A stretch of DNA of 64,000 bases from Haliea sp963974125 (GCA_963974125.1 CAXBCH010000004.1:114210-178209), one strand, 5' to 3'; positions 17,297 to 26,893 are shown, counted from the first letter of the stretch. Notes: a model not told the origin generated them from the sequence alone. Translations and numbers: made by a program.

Positions 17297-18404
17297 GGTC
17301 GCCTGCCAGCAGCGTGTTGTACAGTGCCAGATAGCGTCCGGCGCAGTCGTCCCAGGTGCCCACCTCCTGCAGTACCCAGGCACGCGCGTTGTCGCCGTAC
17401 TGCAGGTTGGTGGCGGGATCCTCGAGCGTCTGCAGGGCGCTGCTGTAGCCCGCCGGATCGCTGCATAGCGCCCCGGTGGAGCCCTGTTGCATCAGGCTCG
17501 CATGGGCTGGCATATCCGAGGCGATAATGGGCAGCCCCGCCGCCATGGCTTCCAGCATGACCTGCGGCCGGCCCTCCGCATGCTTGCTGAGAGTGACAAG
17601 ACCGTGCGCCCGTGGAAACCAGCGGGTGGCCAATTGTTCGGGAGTGGCTGGACCGTGGTAGTGCACCCAATCCGGCAAGGGGATCTGTTCCTGCATTGGG
17701 CCCAGCAGGTGCAGCTGTCTGGCCTGGCCCTTGAACAGCGGTTCCGACCATTCCAGCAGCGGTCCCAGCTTGTCGCGGGTCAGGCGTGTGACCGCAAGCC
17801 AGGCAGGCTGCTCCGCATTTGGCTTGCGCTGCACGGCGTACCAGACAGGATCGATACCAAAGACTACCGGCTGCACGTGGGCGACATCGCCGAAGGCAGC
17901 CTGCAAGGGCGCCTGCATCCACTCGGCATTGGGGCAGATGGCGACGGCACGCTTGCGCATCACTCGCCGCAGCAGGCGCTTCACCAGAGGGAGTTCGAGA
18001 AGTTTCAGATCGGTGCCGAGTACGGTAATCAGGGCGGGCTTGCCGTTCGCGGGTAGCGGCAGGGCTGTTTGCAACCAGTTCAGGTGGTACAGGTCGGTAG
18101 CGATTTCACGGCGGTAGAGGGAGCGCAGCATGCGCAGGAGCTGCCAGGGCTTGCCCAGCGCAGCAGGGCGGCCACTGCGCATCAGGTGGGCGATGCCCCC
18201 GTCGGCCATCAGGCCGGCCAGCATGGCTTGTTCCTCGGTATTGGCCGCATAGCGCACGTTGGCCGGCAGTATTCCCGGTGGCGCCCAGACGGACAGTTGC
18301 AGGGCTTGCTTCCGTGCCAGGGCATGTACGAGATGGTGGATGAATACGCCGCGCCAGTCTTGTTTGTCCGCGGGGTAGGAGGTAGCGACGCAGAGTACGT
18401 TCAT
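17289..18404 (-). CDS. Family 4 (group 1) glycosyltransferase
   Basis: A 371-aa GT-B fold transferase with an N-terminal MNVLCVATSYPADKQDWRGVFIHHL and a C-terminal donor domain with SKHAEGRPQVMLEAMAAGLPIIASDMP, the EX7E-type region of family 4. It is the first gene of the minus-strand set of four, all overlapping, and starts about 45 bases after the end of dxs. Probably transfers a sugar in the same surface polysaccharide. Confidence 0.88.
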   Translation of the reverse strand: MNVLCVATSYPADKQDWRGVFIHHLVHALARKQALQLSVWAPPGILPANVRYAANTEEQAMLAGLMADGGIAHLMRSGRPAALGKPWQLLRMLRSLYRREIATDLYHLNWLQTALPLPANGKPALITVLGTDLKLLELPLVKRLLRRVMRKRAVAICPNAEWMQAPLQAAFGDVAHVQPVVFGIDPVWYAVQRKPNAEQPAWLAVTRLTRDKLGPLLEWSEPLFKGQARQLHLLGPMQEQIPLPDWVHYHGPATPEQLATRWFPRAHGLVTLSKHAEGRPQVMLEAMAAGLPIIASDMPAHASLMQQGSTGALCSDPAGYSSALQTLEDPATNLQYGDNARAWVLQEVGTWDDCAGRYLALYNTLLAGDRD

Positions 18405-18448
18405 TATTTGTGCGTCGAAAGCCCGGGGTTCTGTGTCGAGAGCGCCAC

Positions 18449-20395
18449 TCAGCCCATCACCGGCACAGCATTCTGCTTCAGCCCTTGGCCAACCAGATCA
18501 CCCGCGGCAAGCCGCTCCCGAACACTCCCCACAATCCCCTCCCCATCCAGCCCCAGCAGCGCCATCTGCTCATCCTGGCTCGCATGCTCGATAAAGCTGT
18601 CCGGCAGCCCCAGGTGCAGGCAGGGCGTGTCGATGTGGTGCGCCGCCAGCAGTTCGTGCACGCCGCTGCCGGCGCCGCCGGCCACGGCGTTGTCTTCCAC
18701 GGTCACCAGCAATTCGCAGCTCGCGGCCAGCGCCATGATCAGTTCTTCGTCCAGCGGCTTCACCCAGCGCATGTCGACGACGGTGGCGTCCAGGGTTTCG
18801 CCGGCCTGCAGCGCGGCGGCCAGGACGGTACCGAAGGCGAGGATGGCGACCTGCCGGCCCTCGCGTACGGTGACCGCCTTGCCGATCTCCATGGCGGTCA
18901 TTTCATGGGCGATCACGGCGCCCGGGCCTTTGCCGCGGGGGTAGCGGACGGCGGCGGGGCCGGTGTAGTCGAAGGCGGTGTAGAGCATCTGCCGGCATTC
19001 GTTCTCGTCGGAGGGGGCGCCGATCACCATGTTGGGGATGCAGCGCATGAAGCTCAGGTCGAAGGCGCCGTGGTGGGTGGGGCCGTCCTGGCCGACCAGG
19101 CCGGCGCGGTCGATGGCGAAGGTGACGTCCAGGTTCTGCAGGGCGACGTCGTGGATCAGCTGGTCGTAGCCGCGCTGCAGGAAGGTGGAGTAGATCGCCA
19201 CCACCGGCTTCAGACCGTCGCAGGCCATGCCCGCGGCCAGGGTGACGCAATGTTGCTCGGCGATGGCGACGTCATAGAAGCGCTGCGGGTACTGTTTGGC
19301 GAATTCCACCATGCCGGAGCCCTCGCACATGGCCGGGGTCAGGCCGATCAGGCGCTGGTCCAGGGCCGCGGTGTCGCACAGCCAGCGGCCGAAGACGTCC
19401 TGGTACTTGAGCTTTTTCGGGCTGGGGGAGGGCGCCGGCAGGCTCTGCTGGGGCCCCTTCGGTACGGCTTCGATCTTGTTGATGGCGTGGTAGCCCACCG
19501 GGTCGGCTTCCGCGGGCGCAAAGCCCTTGCCCTTCATGGTGCGGATGTGCAGGAACTGGGGGCCTTCCAGGTCCTTCATGTTCTCCAGGGTCTGTAGCAA
19601 CTGCGGCAGGTCGTGGCCGTCCAGGGGGCCGATGTAGTGCCAGCCCAGCTCCTCGAACAGGGTGCCCGGGGCGACCATGCCTTTCATGTGTTCCTCGGTG
19701 CGCTTGGCCAGGTCCCAGGCGGGCTTGATGCGGCTCAGGAGCTTCTTCGAGCCCTCGCGCATGGCGATGTAGGTCTTGCTGGCCCAGAGTTTGGCGAAGT
19801 AGGTCGCCAGGCCGCCGGTGTTGTGGCCGATGGACATCTGGTTGTCGTTGAGGATGCAGAGCATGTTCGGGCGCACGTGGCCGGCGTGGGCCAGCGCTTC
19901 GATGGCCATGCCACCGGTGATGGCGCCGTCGCCGATCACCGCCACTACCTTGCGCTCGATCCCCTGTTGCTGTGCCGCCAGTGCCATGCCCATGGCGGCG
20001 GAGATGCTGGTGGAGGAGTGGCCGACGCCGAAGGTGTCGTAGTCGCTCTCGCTGCGCTTGGGAAAGCCGGACAGGCCGCCGGCCTGGCGGATGCTGTGCA
20101 TCTGCTGCATGCGACCTGTCAGGATCTTGTGCGGGTAGGTCTGGTGGCCGACGTCCCAGACGATGCGGTCGTGAGGCGTGTTGTAGATGGTGTGCAGGGC
20201 AATCGTGAGTTCCACCACGCCGAGCCCGGCGCCAAAATGCCCGCCGCTCTGACCCACGGTATACAGCAGGTAGGCGCGCATCTCCTCGCCCAGGCGCAGT
20301 AGCTCCTCTTCATCGAGCTCGCGCAGGGGCCTGCCCTGGTCGATTGCGCTCAGCAGGGGCGTGTGCGGCAGTGTTGCGGGGATTTTGCTCAGCAT
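18449..20395 (-). CDS. dxs: 1-deoxy-D-xylulose-5-phosphate synthase
   Basis: A 648-aa thiamine-diphosphate enzyme that condenses pyruvate and glyceraldehyde-3-phosphate, the entry step of the MEP isoprenoid pathway; the product also feeds thiamine and pyridoxal synthesis. The TPP-binding region reads VIGDGAITGGMAIEAL, and the family hallmarks GQSGGHFGAGLGVVELT, DVGHQTYPHKILTGR, IAEQHCVTLAAGMA and DRAGLVGQDGPTHHGAFDLS are intact. A linker near residues 315-335 (SLPAPSPSPKK) is low-complexity. It is the conserved chromosomal gene next to the polysaccharide locus. Confidence 0.97.
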   Translation of the reverse strand: MLSKIPATLPHTPLLSAIDQGRPLRELDEEELLRLGEEMRAYLLYTVGQSGGHFGAGLGVVELTIALHTIYNTPHDRIVWDVGHQTYPHKILTGRMQQMHSIRQAGGLSGFPKRSESDYDTFGVGHSSTSISAAMGMALAAQQQGIERKVVAVIGDGAITGGMAIEALAHAGHVRPNMLCILNDNQMSIGHNTGGLATYFAKLWASKTYIAMREGSKKLLSRIKPAWDLAKRTEEHMKGMVAPGTLFEELGWHYIGPLDGHDLPQLLQTLENMKDLEGPQFLHIRTMKGKGFAPAEADPVGYHAINKIEAVPKGPQQSLPAPSPSPKKLKYQDVFGRWLCDTAALDQRLIGLTPAMCEGSGMVEFAKQYPQRFYDVAIAEQHCVTLAAGMACDGLKPVVAIYSTFLQRGYDQLIHDVALQNLDVTFAIDRAGLVGQDGPTHHGAFDLSFMRCIPNMVIGAPSDENECRQMLYTAFDYTGPAAVRYPRGKGPGAVIAHEMTAMEIGKAVTVREGRQVAILAFGTVLAAALQAGETLDATVVDMRWVKPLDEELIMALAASCELLVTVEDNAVAGGAGSGVHELLAAHHIDTPCLHLGLPDSFIEHASQDEQMALLGLDGEGIVGSVRERLAAGDLVGQGLKQNAVPVMG

Positions 20396-20587
20396 TGCGG
20401 AATTCTAGCGCATTGGCGCGGTGATGTGAGCAAAATTTGCGGGTTTCGCGGAAACGTGTTTGGCCTCGCGGCCTGTGCTCCGGGGGCTTTTTTCATCAGA
20501 TGAAGCCATATGCTTGTTTGACGGGGTGCCGTGTTGCAGAGTGATTGTTACAGGGATGGGGCTGTATCGGTTGCCAGGGAGGGCGGC

Positions 20588-21499
20588 GTGGTGGCACTGC
20601 TGGACCCGAAAAACGACTACGTGTTCAAGCGCCTGTTCGCCGGTGAACCGGAACTGACGCTGGCGTTGATCAACGACCTGCGTCTGGATTTGCCGCGGGT
20701 GACCTCGGTGGAGATCCTGAACCCGGCGATCGAAGCGAGCGAGCTCAGCGGTAAAGGTATTGTCCTGGATGTGCGCGCCCGCTGCATAGACGGCCACCAG
20801 TACAACATCGAGATGCAGGTGCAGCGGCAGCTCGACTGGGGCGCCCGCAGCCTGTTTTACCTGGCGCGCCTGCTGTCACAGCAGCTCGGTGCCGGGGAGG
20901 AGTACCGGTCGGTGGCTAGCGCTATCGGCATTCACCTGCTGGATTTCGACCTTTTTACAGAGAACAGGGCGGAGCGAGGGCAGGCTCTGTGGCGTTTTGA
21001 GATGCGCGATGCCACCCAGCCTGACGTAACATTGGGAAGCGAGCTACAATTGACGGTGGTTGAGCTCAAGAAAGCAGACCGGCTGGGGCAACTTCAGGGC
21101 CCGGCGAGTGACTGGGTCCGCTTTTTCGAACATTGGCGGGAGGAAACCGTGATGGGTGATGTGACGCACGAACCGGTAAAGAAGGCGATGGGCAGCATCC
21201 GCCAGCTTAGTGCCGACGAGGAAGCCCAGCGCCTGGCTGAGGCCCGTGAGTGGGGCCGCATCAACTGGAACCTGAGTATCGGTGCTGCGCGTCGAGAGGG
21301 GGTGAAGCAAGGTTTGGAGCAGGGGAGGATGCAGGCCCTGCGCAATACCCTTGCCCAGCTGCTGGAACAGCGCTTTGGCCCCCTGCCTGAGTGGGCGGCC
21401 GATCAGCTGGCGGCCGCAACAGCCGATCAGCTTGCCACCTGGACCGGGAGCTTGCTCTCGGCCGGGAACCTGGAGGAACTGTTCGGGCGCCCGGGCTAA
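20588..21499 (+). CDS. Rpn-type PD-(D/E)XK nuclease / putative transposase
   Basis: A 303-aa protein of the Rpn (recombination-promoting nuclease, PDDEXK_2) family. The GTG at 20588 has an AGGGAGG ribosome-binding site and yields the usual opening VVALLDPKNDYVFKRLFAG. The nuclease core lies at about residues 45-85, with IVLDVRARCIDGHQYNIEMQVQ giving the D...ExQ catalytic pattern. Then come FYLARLLSQQL, IHLLDF and a C-terminal helical part with GVKQGLEQGRMQALRNTLAQLLEQRFG. These proteins cleave DNA and promote RecA-independent recombination in E. coli; the biological role is debated. The last codons and the following ~100 bases are repeated downstream at 22333-22460. Confidence 0.88.
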   Translation: MVALLDPKNDYVFKRLFAGEPELTLALINDLRLDLPRVTSVEILNPAIEASELSGKGIVLDVRARCIDGHQYNIEMQVQRQLDWGARSLFYLARLLSQQLGAGEEYRSVASAIGIHLLDFDLFTENRAERGQALWRFEMRDATQPDVTLGSELQLTVVELKKADRLGQLQGPASDWVRFFEHWREETVMGDVTHEPVKKAMGSIRQLSADEEAQRLAEAREWGRINWNLSIGAARREGVKQGLEQGRMQALRNTLAQLLEQRFGPLPEWAADQLAAATADQLATWTGSLLSAGNLEELFGRPG

Positions 21500-21598
21500 A
21501 AGCGTTTCTGCGGAGTCGTTTTCTGGTTATGAACGGCAGCGCGTGAAGAGCAATAAGGGTATAAGGCACGCTGCTGGACCCGACGTCAGGTAGCGCCC
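21470..21598. repeat. Direct repeat, copy 1 (3' end of the Rpn gene plus following ~100 bases)
   Basis: This stretch begins within the last ten codons of the Rpn gene (LEELFGRPG, stop) and continues through the following non-coding DNA. It matches 22333-22460 in the same orientation with a few substitutions and one short insertion. Shared blocks include gggcgcccgggctaaaagcg, gcggagtcgtttt and ataaggc. The two copies flank the HEPN/MNT pair. Confidence 0.85.
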
Positions 21599-21903
21599 GC
21601 TACAGGCGGCCTTCGACCTCGCTCACCAGCCTTCGGCCAATTCGTACCAAAGAGGGGTACGAATGCAGCGCCCGCGTTCAATGCATCCGCCAGCAGCGCT
21701 CTGTATTCAATATATTCATGAACCATCTGGTTGCGAAGCTTGCGGAAAGTCATCCACTCATCAGCCGAGTCCAGCCAGCCGAACTTTCCAGCTTTTGGAA
21801 ACAGCCGGTCAGTGGTAGTCACCAGGTGGTCAATCTCTTTTCGGGTGATACGGCAGAGGAAGTGCAGTTTTTCCGCAAAGTCAGCATCAGTACGAGCAGT
21901 CAC
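21586..21903 (-). CDS. hepT: HEPN-domain toxin (HepT-like)
   Basis: A 105-aa protein with the HEPN ribonuclease signature RNQMVHEY (R-x4-H-x-Y), followed by a short helix. It is translated from a GTG at 21903 overlapping the stop of the upstream nucleotidyltransferase gene. In characterised HepT/MntA modules the HEPN protein is an RNase toxin and the tyrosine of this motif is AMPylated by the nucleotidyltransferase antitoxin. Size and gene order fit the HI0073/HI0074-type pairs. The C-terminal ~20 residues run into direct repeat copy 1, so its tail may be recombinant. Confidence 0.75.
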   Translation of the reverse strand: MTARTDADFAEKLHFLCRITRKEIDHLVTTTDRLFPKAGKFGWLDSADEWMTFRKLRNQMVHEYIEYRALLADALNAGAAFVPLFGTNWPKAGERGRRPPVAGAT

Positions 21904-22199
21904 AGCGACACTCCGGTGCGCTCTGCCACGTTGTGGATTGGCAGCCTGGCCAACCCTTCTGACTGTAGAATGACATCGACCTTCCGGCCATCCATCAGGC
22001 GGCTGAGCTGCGCGGCAAGGCGCGCAGTCTTGAGCGCCGGGTCTGTTACAGGGCCAAATGCCTTGATCATCACATCAACATCGCCCCCCCGCGCGTCATC
22101 ATCTGTGCGAGATCCAAACACAATCACCTCAACGTCATCGCCGAACGCGGCAATGGATGCGGTTTTGATGGCCTGCTGTTGCGCTTGAGTCAGTCTCAT
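21900..22199 (-). CDS. mntA: Minimal nucleotidyltransferase antitoxin (MntA-like)
   Basis: A 99-aa protein from the ATG at 22199 (an upstream ATG at 22256 would add 19 residues unlike the family). It contains VFGSRTDDDARGGDVDVMI, the GSx9-10DxD motif of minimal nucleotidyltransferases, and KVDVIL as the third acidic position. The predicted role is to neutralise the HEPN toxin by AMPylation. The stop overlaps the toxin start, as in most such modules. Confidence 0.78.
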   Translation of the reverse strand: MRLTQAQQQAIKTASIAAFGDDVEVIVFGSRTDDDARGGDVDVMIKAFGPVTDPALKTARLAAQLSRLMDGRKVDVILQSEGLARLPIHNVAERTGVSL

Positions 22200-22332
22200 G
22201 GGAGAAGTATGCCGGATCGACTGGGTCGGTGTCATTGTCGGGAGGCACTGTGTCATTTTTCACCAAATTCGGCCATGCGCTTGTCAGCCTGAGTGTGGTG
22301 TCGCAAAGTTATTGACGGTGCAGGCCGTCAGC

Positions 22333-22460
22333 CTTGAGGAGCGGTTTGGGCGCCCGGGCTAAAAGCGTTTCCGCGGAGTCGTTTTATGGTTATGAATAAT
22401 ACCGTATGGGGAGCAATAAAGTTATAAGGCGCGCTGCTTGAGCCGACGTCGGCAGCGCCG
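22333..22460. repeat. Direct repeat, copy 2
   Basis: Second copy of the element at 21470-21598. It begins with a remnant of the Rpn C-terminus (SLEERFGRPG, stop) that has no gene body in front of it, then continues with the same non-coding sequence to within a base or two of the stop of the next gene. The Rpn remnant shows that the duplicated DNA came from the end of an Rpn gene. Confidence 0.85.
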
Positions 22461-22461
22461 G

Positions 22462-23181
22462 TTACTGCGCCTGCCGCGGTGCCAGCGCGTCCTGGAGCAG
22501 CAGCCCCAACCGGGCATAGCCCTGGTCATTTAAATGCAGCCCGCCGGGCCGGAAATAGCGTCCGCTGGGGGTGCCGTCCAGGTCCTGCAGCAGCGGGTTG
22601 GGATCCAGCAGCGTCACGCGGGGTCGCTCGCCGGCCCAGACCTGCAGGCTCTGCTTGACCTCGTCGATGGTGGCGAAATCCTGCGGGTAAAATGGCGATT
22701 TCACGGGCACAAACACGACCAGCCGCCCGTTTTCCCGCAGCCGCGCGTCTTCGGCTTCCAGGGCCTCGATCGCGGCCACCAGCGCGGGCGCATCTTTCTG
22801 GTCGCGCAGGTGGAATTCGCTGTTGCCCGGCAGCAGCACCACGGTGGCGGGGCGGTAGAAGCCGATCAGGCGGTCGTAGTAGTGGGCGATGTCGTCGACG
22901 ATGGCGCTGCCCAGACCGCGCATCAGTACCGGTTGCGGCGCCAGCAGTTCCGGCAGCCCAGGCCAAAGCTTGACCCGGCGGCCGCCGACCACCAGCACCG
23001 GCTGGACTGGCAGCGTTGCCCGCTGGTCGGCGCGGGCGTAGGCCTGCATCTCACCCTGCCAGGCAGCGGGAGAGTCCTGCAGGGTCTGCAGGGTGTCCCG
23101 GGCGACGAGCCAGGCAAAGTGGCCGATCGGGATCAGCAGCAGGGCCAGGCAGACGTTGCGGATGGCTTTCCAGGAATACAC
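22462..23181 (-). CDS. SGNH/GDSL-type hydrolase-like protein with N-terminal membrane anchor
   Basis: A 239-aa protein starting at the GTG at 23181 with GGAG six bases upstream. A hydrophobic segment (VCLALLLIPIGHFAWLVA) near the N-terminus would anchor it in the membrane or act as a signal. The body has VLMRGLGSAIVDDIAHYYDRLI, VVLLPGNSEFH (like block III of SGNH hydrolases) and a C-terminal GLHLNDQGYARLG that matches the D/H block V pattern. The nucleophile block I GDS is replaced by RGLGSA. Possibly an esterase acting on envelope glycans. It is divergent from the GGDEF gene. Confidence 0.65.
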   Translation of the reverse strand: MYSWKAIRNVCLALLLIPIGHFAWLVARDTLQTLQDSPAAWQGEMQAYARADQRATLPVQPVLVVGGRRVKLWPGLPELLAPQPVLMRGLGSAIVDDIAHYYDRLIGFYRPATVVLLPGNSEFHLRDQKDAPALVAAIEALEAEDARLRENGRLVVFVPVKSPFYPQDFATIDEVKQSLQVWAGERPRVTLLDPNPLLQDLDGTPSGRYFRPGGLHLNDQGYARLGLLLQDALAPRQAQ

Positions 23182-23362
23182 GGTGGGCTCCGTTGGCAGT
23201 GTCGGAAGTGTGTGCCAATCCCGCGGGAGTGGCAATTCCGGTGCCCGCGGGAGTGTGCGCTGGTTCGCAACCTGACACCAGCGGCGGCCCGGGGTGTGAC
23301 GGGGCTCGCAGGCGGGCCACGCCGGATTGGCGCCGGCGCTCGCCTCGGCGCAGTATGCGACC

Positions 23363-24562
23363 ATGATCTATCAGCGTCACATTCCCGACCACGAGCTGTT
23401 CGCATCGCAGCTGGAAATGGTGATGCAGAACGGACGCATCGCGAGCATCGCCGCCAATCTGATGGGAGTGGTGGCGGCGCTGGTGTTGTTCTGGCAGTTC
23501 GTGCCATTCACCTGGCTGCTGCTGTGGGCCTCCTGTGTACTGATTCTGCTGCTGGTGCGCTCACTCTTCATGAGCAATGCCCTGGTGGAACGCCACTACC
23601 AGCGCAATCCCGCACGGGTGTACTGGGGGCTGCTGCTGGGCGCCATCCTGACCGGGCTGGTCTGGTCCTCTGCCTTTATCGTGATGGCGCCGCGGGTGCC
23701 GGGCGAGCTGCAGCAGGTGTTCCTGCTGATCATCCTGATGACTACGCTGCTTTCGGTAGGTGCGACCCTGGCCCTGCGCGAGTATTTCCTGGCCCAGCTC
23801 TTTGCCGCGCTCTGGCCGATTGGCTGGTGGTGCCTGGTGCACTACTGGGAGGGGCCCTTCAACCTGCTGATCGGCTTCGTGACCCTGGGCATCTGTGCGC
23901 TGATGCTGTTGGTGAGCCACCGGGTGCACTCCTCCATCCGCAACCTGATCTCGGTCAACTGGCAGCGCGAGACCATGTCCCGGGAACTTGCCGACCTCAC
24001 CAACAGCCTGCGCGACCGCAACCGCCAGCTGCGGGATGCCCGCCGCCAGCTTACGGATCTTGCCAATGTCGATGAGCTGACCGGGCTCGGTAACCGGCGC
24101 CTGGTGAACCGGGTGCTACAGGAGGAAATCAATCGCGCCCGCCGCAACGGCGGCAGGCTGGCGGTTATTCTGCTGGATGTGGACCACTTCAAGCCCTATA
24201 ACGACAGCTACGGCCACATCGCCGGCGACAAGGTGCTGCAGCAACTGGCGGATGTCATGCAGCGGGCAGTGACCCGTGCCGGCGAAGTGGTGGCGCGCTA
24301 CGGCGGCGAGGAATTTATCCTGATCCTGCCCGGCGCCAACGAGGAGGTGGCCCGCCGTACCGCCGAGCGCCTGCGGCAGCTGGTCATCGAAGAACATATC
24401 CCCCACGGTGAGTCGCCGGTGGCGCCCCATATCACCGTGAGCCAGGGCCTGGTGTCACTGGCCCCCAGCGGCCAGCTGATTCCCGGCGACCTGGTGCGCA
24501 TGGCCGACCAGGCCCTGTACCGGGCCAAGGACGAGGGGCGGAATGCCATTGTCGTGGGATGA
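23363..24562 (+). CDS. Membrane-bound diguanylate cyclase (GGDEF)
   Basis: A 399-aa protein making c-di-GMP. The N-terminal ~180 residues contain about six hydrophobic segments that form an integral membrane sensor. A short coiled stretch (RELADLTNSLRDRNRQLRDARRQ) leads to the GGDEF domain at about 240-399, with DELTGLGNRR, DVDHFKPYNDSYGH and the active motif YGGEEF. The place of the RxxD inhibitory site holds RAGE, so product inhibition is probably lost. The ATG at 23363 is preferred over an upstream in-frame start at 23327. Confidence 0.93.
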   Translation: MIYQRHIPDHELFASQLEMVMQNGRIASIAANLMGVVAALVLFWQFVPFTWLLLWASCVLILLLVRSLFMSNALVERHYQRNPARVYWGLLLGAILTGLVWSSAFIVMAPRVPGELQQVFLLIILMTTLLSVGATLALREYFLAQLFAALWPIGWWCLVHYWEGPFNLLIGFVTLGICALMLLVSHRVHSSIRNLISVNWQRETMSRELADLTNSLRDRNRQLRDARRQLTDLANVDELTGLGNRRLVNRVLQEEINRARRNGGRLAVILLDVDHFKPYNDSYGHIAGDKVLQQLADVMQRAVTRAGEVVARYGGEEFILILPGANEEVARRTAERLRQLVIEEHIPHGESPVAPHITVSQGLVSLAPSGQLIPGDLVRMADQALYRAKDEGRNAIVVG

Positions 24563-24571
24563 TCGCGCCGG

Positions 24572-24963
<392 letters not shown>

Positions 24964-24967
<4 letters not shown>

Positions 24968-25653
24968 GTCGGGCTGTGGGCCTCGCCGGTGCGGGGCAGG
25001 GTGCCGGGCATGATTTCGTCGAAGTGGTGGATGCCGGGGAAGCGGGTGTCGATGCGCTTCTGGTGCTGGCTGTCAGGCTGCAGCAGGGTGAGCAGGTGGG
25101 CGATACCGTACTGGCGGGCGGACTCCAGCACGCTTTCGGTATCGTCGATCAGCAGGGTGCGGTCGGGGTTGAACGGGTGCAATTGCTGCAGCGCGTGCCA
25201 GAAGGCCGGGTCTTCCTTCGGCGCCTGCAGGTCGTGGGACACCACCAGGCGGTCAAACCAGGGGGTGATGTCGATCTGGGACATCTTGATGTCCAGGGTC
25301 TTGCGATGGGCATTGGTGACCAGCACCACTTCGCAGGGCCCCGCGTGTAGCTGCTGCAGGAACTCCAGCGCAAAGGGGCGCAGGGCGACCATGTGCTGGA
25401 TCTCCCGCTTCAGGGCGGGCACATCCATATCCAGCTGCGCGCTCCAGTAATCCAGTGAATACCAGTCCAGGGTGCCCTGCTGGCCGCCAAAGCGCCCGTG
25501 CAGGGTCGCGGTGGCGTCGGCCTCGGGAATGCCGTGTTTGGCGGCATACAGGCGCGGCAGGTGGTCCAGCCAGAAGTAGTTGTCGAAGTGCAGGTCCAGC
25601 AGGGTGCCGTCCATGTCCAGCAGAACCGTGTCGATACTGTCCCAGTCAATCAT
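24964..25653 (-). CDS. yrfG: HAD-family nucleotidase (YrfG-like GMP/IMP nucleotidase)
   Basis: A 229-aa haloacid-dehalogenase hydrolase starting at the ATG at 25653; the upstream in-frame extension is repeat sequence. Motif I is LLDMDGTLLDLHFDNYFW, motif II LVTNAHR and motif IV LLIDDTESVLESAR. E. coli YrfG dephosphorylates GMP and IMP. The gene is coupled to hslR; the nudE gene often found beside these is absent here, its place taken by repeats and divergent cysQ. Confidence 0.88.
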
Positions 25654-25702
25654 GCGTGCGGGTGACCGTTGCGGATGACCCCGCATTATGCCTGTTTTGT
25701 TC

Positions 25703-25880
25703 TGGGGCGCACAGCTGGGGCGCGCAGCCCGGGGCGCGCAGCCCGGGCCGCCCACCCTGTGGGAGCCACCACCCTGTGGGCGAGCAATCGCGCGGAGACC
25801 GTGCTCCTGCACAGGGACCCATGGCTGTGGGAGCCCGCTCCGCGGGCGATCGCACGGAGACCGCGCTCCTGCGGGGTGGC
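25703..25880. repeat. Tandem GC-rich units followed by two REP-like repeats
   Basis: At 25703-25745 a 13-14 base unit (ggggcgcgcag with small changes) is repeated three times. At 25757-25816 and 25825-25874 two copies of a dispersed repeat follow, each opening ctgtgggagcc and containing gcgatcgcRcggagaccg and a gctcctgc tail. Related copies occur at 28156-28250 and 39030-39130. Each can fold into a hairpin, as REP elements do. The group lies between the divergent yrfG and cysQ genes. Confidence 0.75.
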
Positions 25881-25924
25881 CCGCCGGTGGTATAATCTGC
25901 AGTTCGCGTTCAAGGAGGACCGTC

Positions 25925-26812
25925 GTGCGTGACCTGACAGACCTGGTACCACCCCTGTTGCGGCTCTGCTTCGAGGCCGGGGAGTTGATTTGCCAGCACT
26001 ATCACGCCCCGGGCGACAGCGGCCTGAGTGCCAAGGCGGATGATTCGCCCCTGACCCACGCCGACCTCGACTCCCACGTGCACCTGCGCGAGGGGCTCGC
26101 GGCGCTGACTCCTGACCTGCCGCTGCTGTCCGAGGAGTCCTCCCCCGGGACCAAGGCCCGGCGCCACAGCTGGTCGCGCTTCTGGCTGGTGGATCCGCTG
26201 GATGGCACCAAGGAGTTTGTCGCCGGCACCGGCGAGTTCACCATCAATATTGCCCTGGTGGACGAGCACCGGCCGGTGTTGGGCATGCTCTACGTGCCGC
26301 TGCAAAAAATCGCCTATGTCGGGATCCCCGGCGACTTCGCCGCCCGCTTCAGCAGCGGCGACGGGCAGGCCTGGGAGCGGCAGCCGCTGGCCACCCGGCC
26401 GCTGGCAGTGAATGGCGACAACGCCGAGGCTCGCGGCCTGACCGTCCTCGCCAGCCGCCGTCACCGCAACCGCCAGCTCGATGTCTGCCTGGCCTGGCTG
26501 GAGTCCCGCCGCGGCCCACTGCAGCGGGAAAACAGTGGCAGTGCGCTCAAGTTCTGCCGTCTGGCGGAGGGTCGCGGCGACGTCTACCCGCGGTTTTCAC
26601 CCTGCTGCGAGTGGGATGTTGGCGCCGGCCAGGCGCTGCTGGAGGCCGCCGGCGGCAGTGTGCTGGGCCTCGACGGCAAGCCCCTGCGCTACAACTGCCG
26701 CGACACCTTGTTGAGCCCGCATTTCCTGGCGGTGGGCGACGCGGAAAGCCCCCTGTGGCAGGAACTGCTGGCCAACCAGCGCCGGTTCGCCGCGCCCGCG
26801 GGCGGTGGCTGA
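25925..26812 (+). CDS. cysQ: 3'(2'),5'-bisphosphate nucleotidase CysQ
   Basis: A 295-aa member of the inositol-monophosphatase superfamily that hydrolyses PAP to AMP in sulfur assimilation. The GTG at 25925 has an AAGGAGGA ribosome-binding site. Metal-binding motifs are LLSEESSP, LVDPLDGTKEF (DPxDGT) and CCEWDVGAGQALLEAAGG (WDxxA). A longer upstream frame is excluded because it reads through the REP-like repeats. Confidence 0.94.
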   Translation: MRDLTDLVPPLLRLCFEAGELICQHYHAPGDSGLSAKADDSPLTHADLDSHVHLREGLAALTPDLPLLSEESSPGTKARRHSWSRFWLVDPLDGTKEFVAGTGEFTINIALVDEHRPVLGMLYVPLQKIAYVGIPGDFAARFSSGDGQAWERQPLATRPLAVNGDNAEARGLTVLASRRHRNRQLDVCLAWLESRRGPLQRENSGSALKFCRLAEGRGDVYPRFSPCCEWDVGAGQALLEAAGGSVLGLDGKPLRYNCRDTLLSPHFLAVGDAESPLWQELLANQRRFAAPAGGG

Positions 26813-26893
26813 CGCCGAGCTTGTGTCGGTAAAGCAAGAAGGTATAGAGTTGGCGGTTACCGGGAATCTGCCTGGGCAGGAGCCAGTCCGACA

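Noticed and set aside
18410..19597. 395-aa plus-strand frame opposite dxs
   Set aside because: Shadow of the dxs third-codon-position GC bias; no domain and no start signal.
25654..25924. N-terminal extensions of yrfG and cysQ into the shared region
   Set aside because: The extra residues are encoded by REP-like repeats and tandem units; good starts exist at 25653 and 25925.
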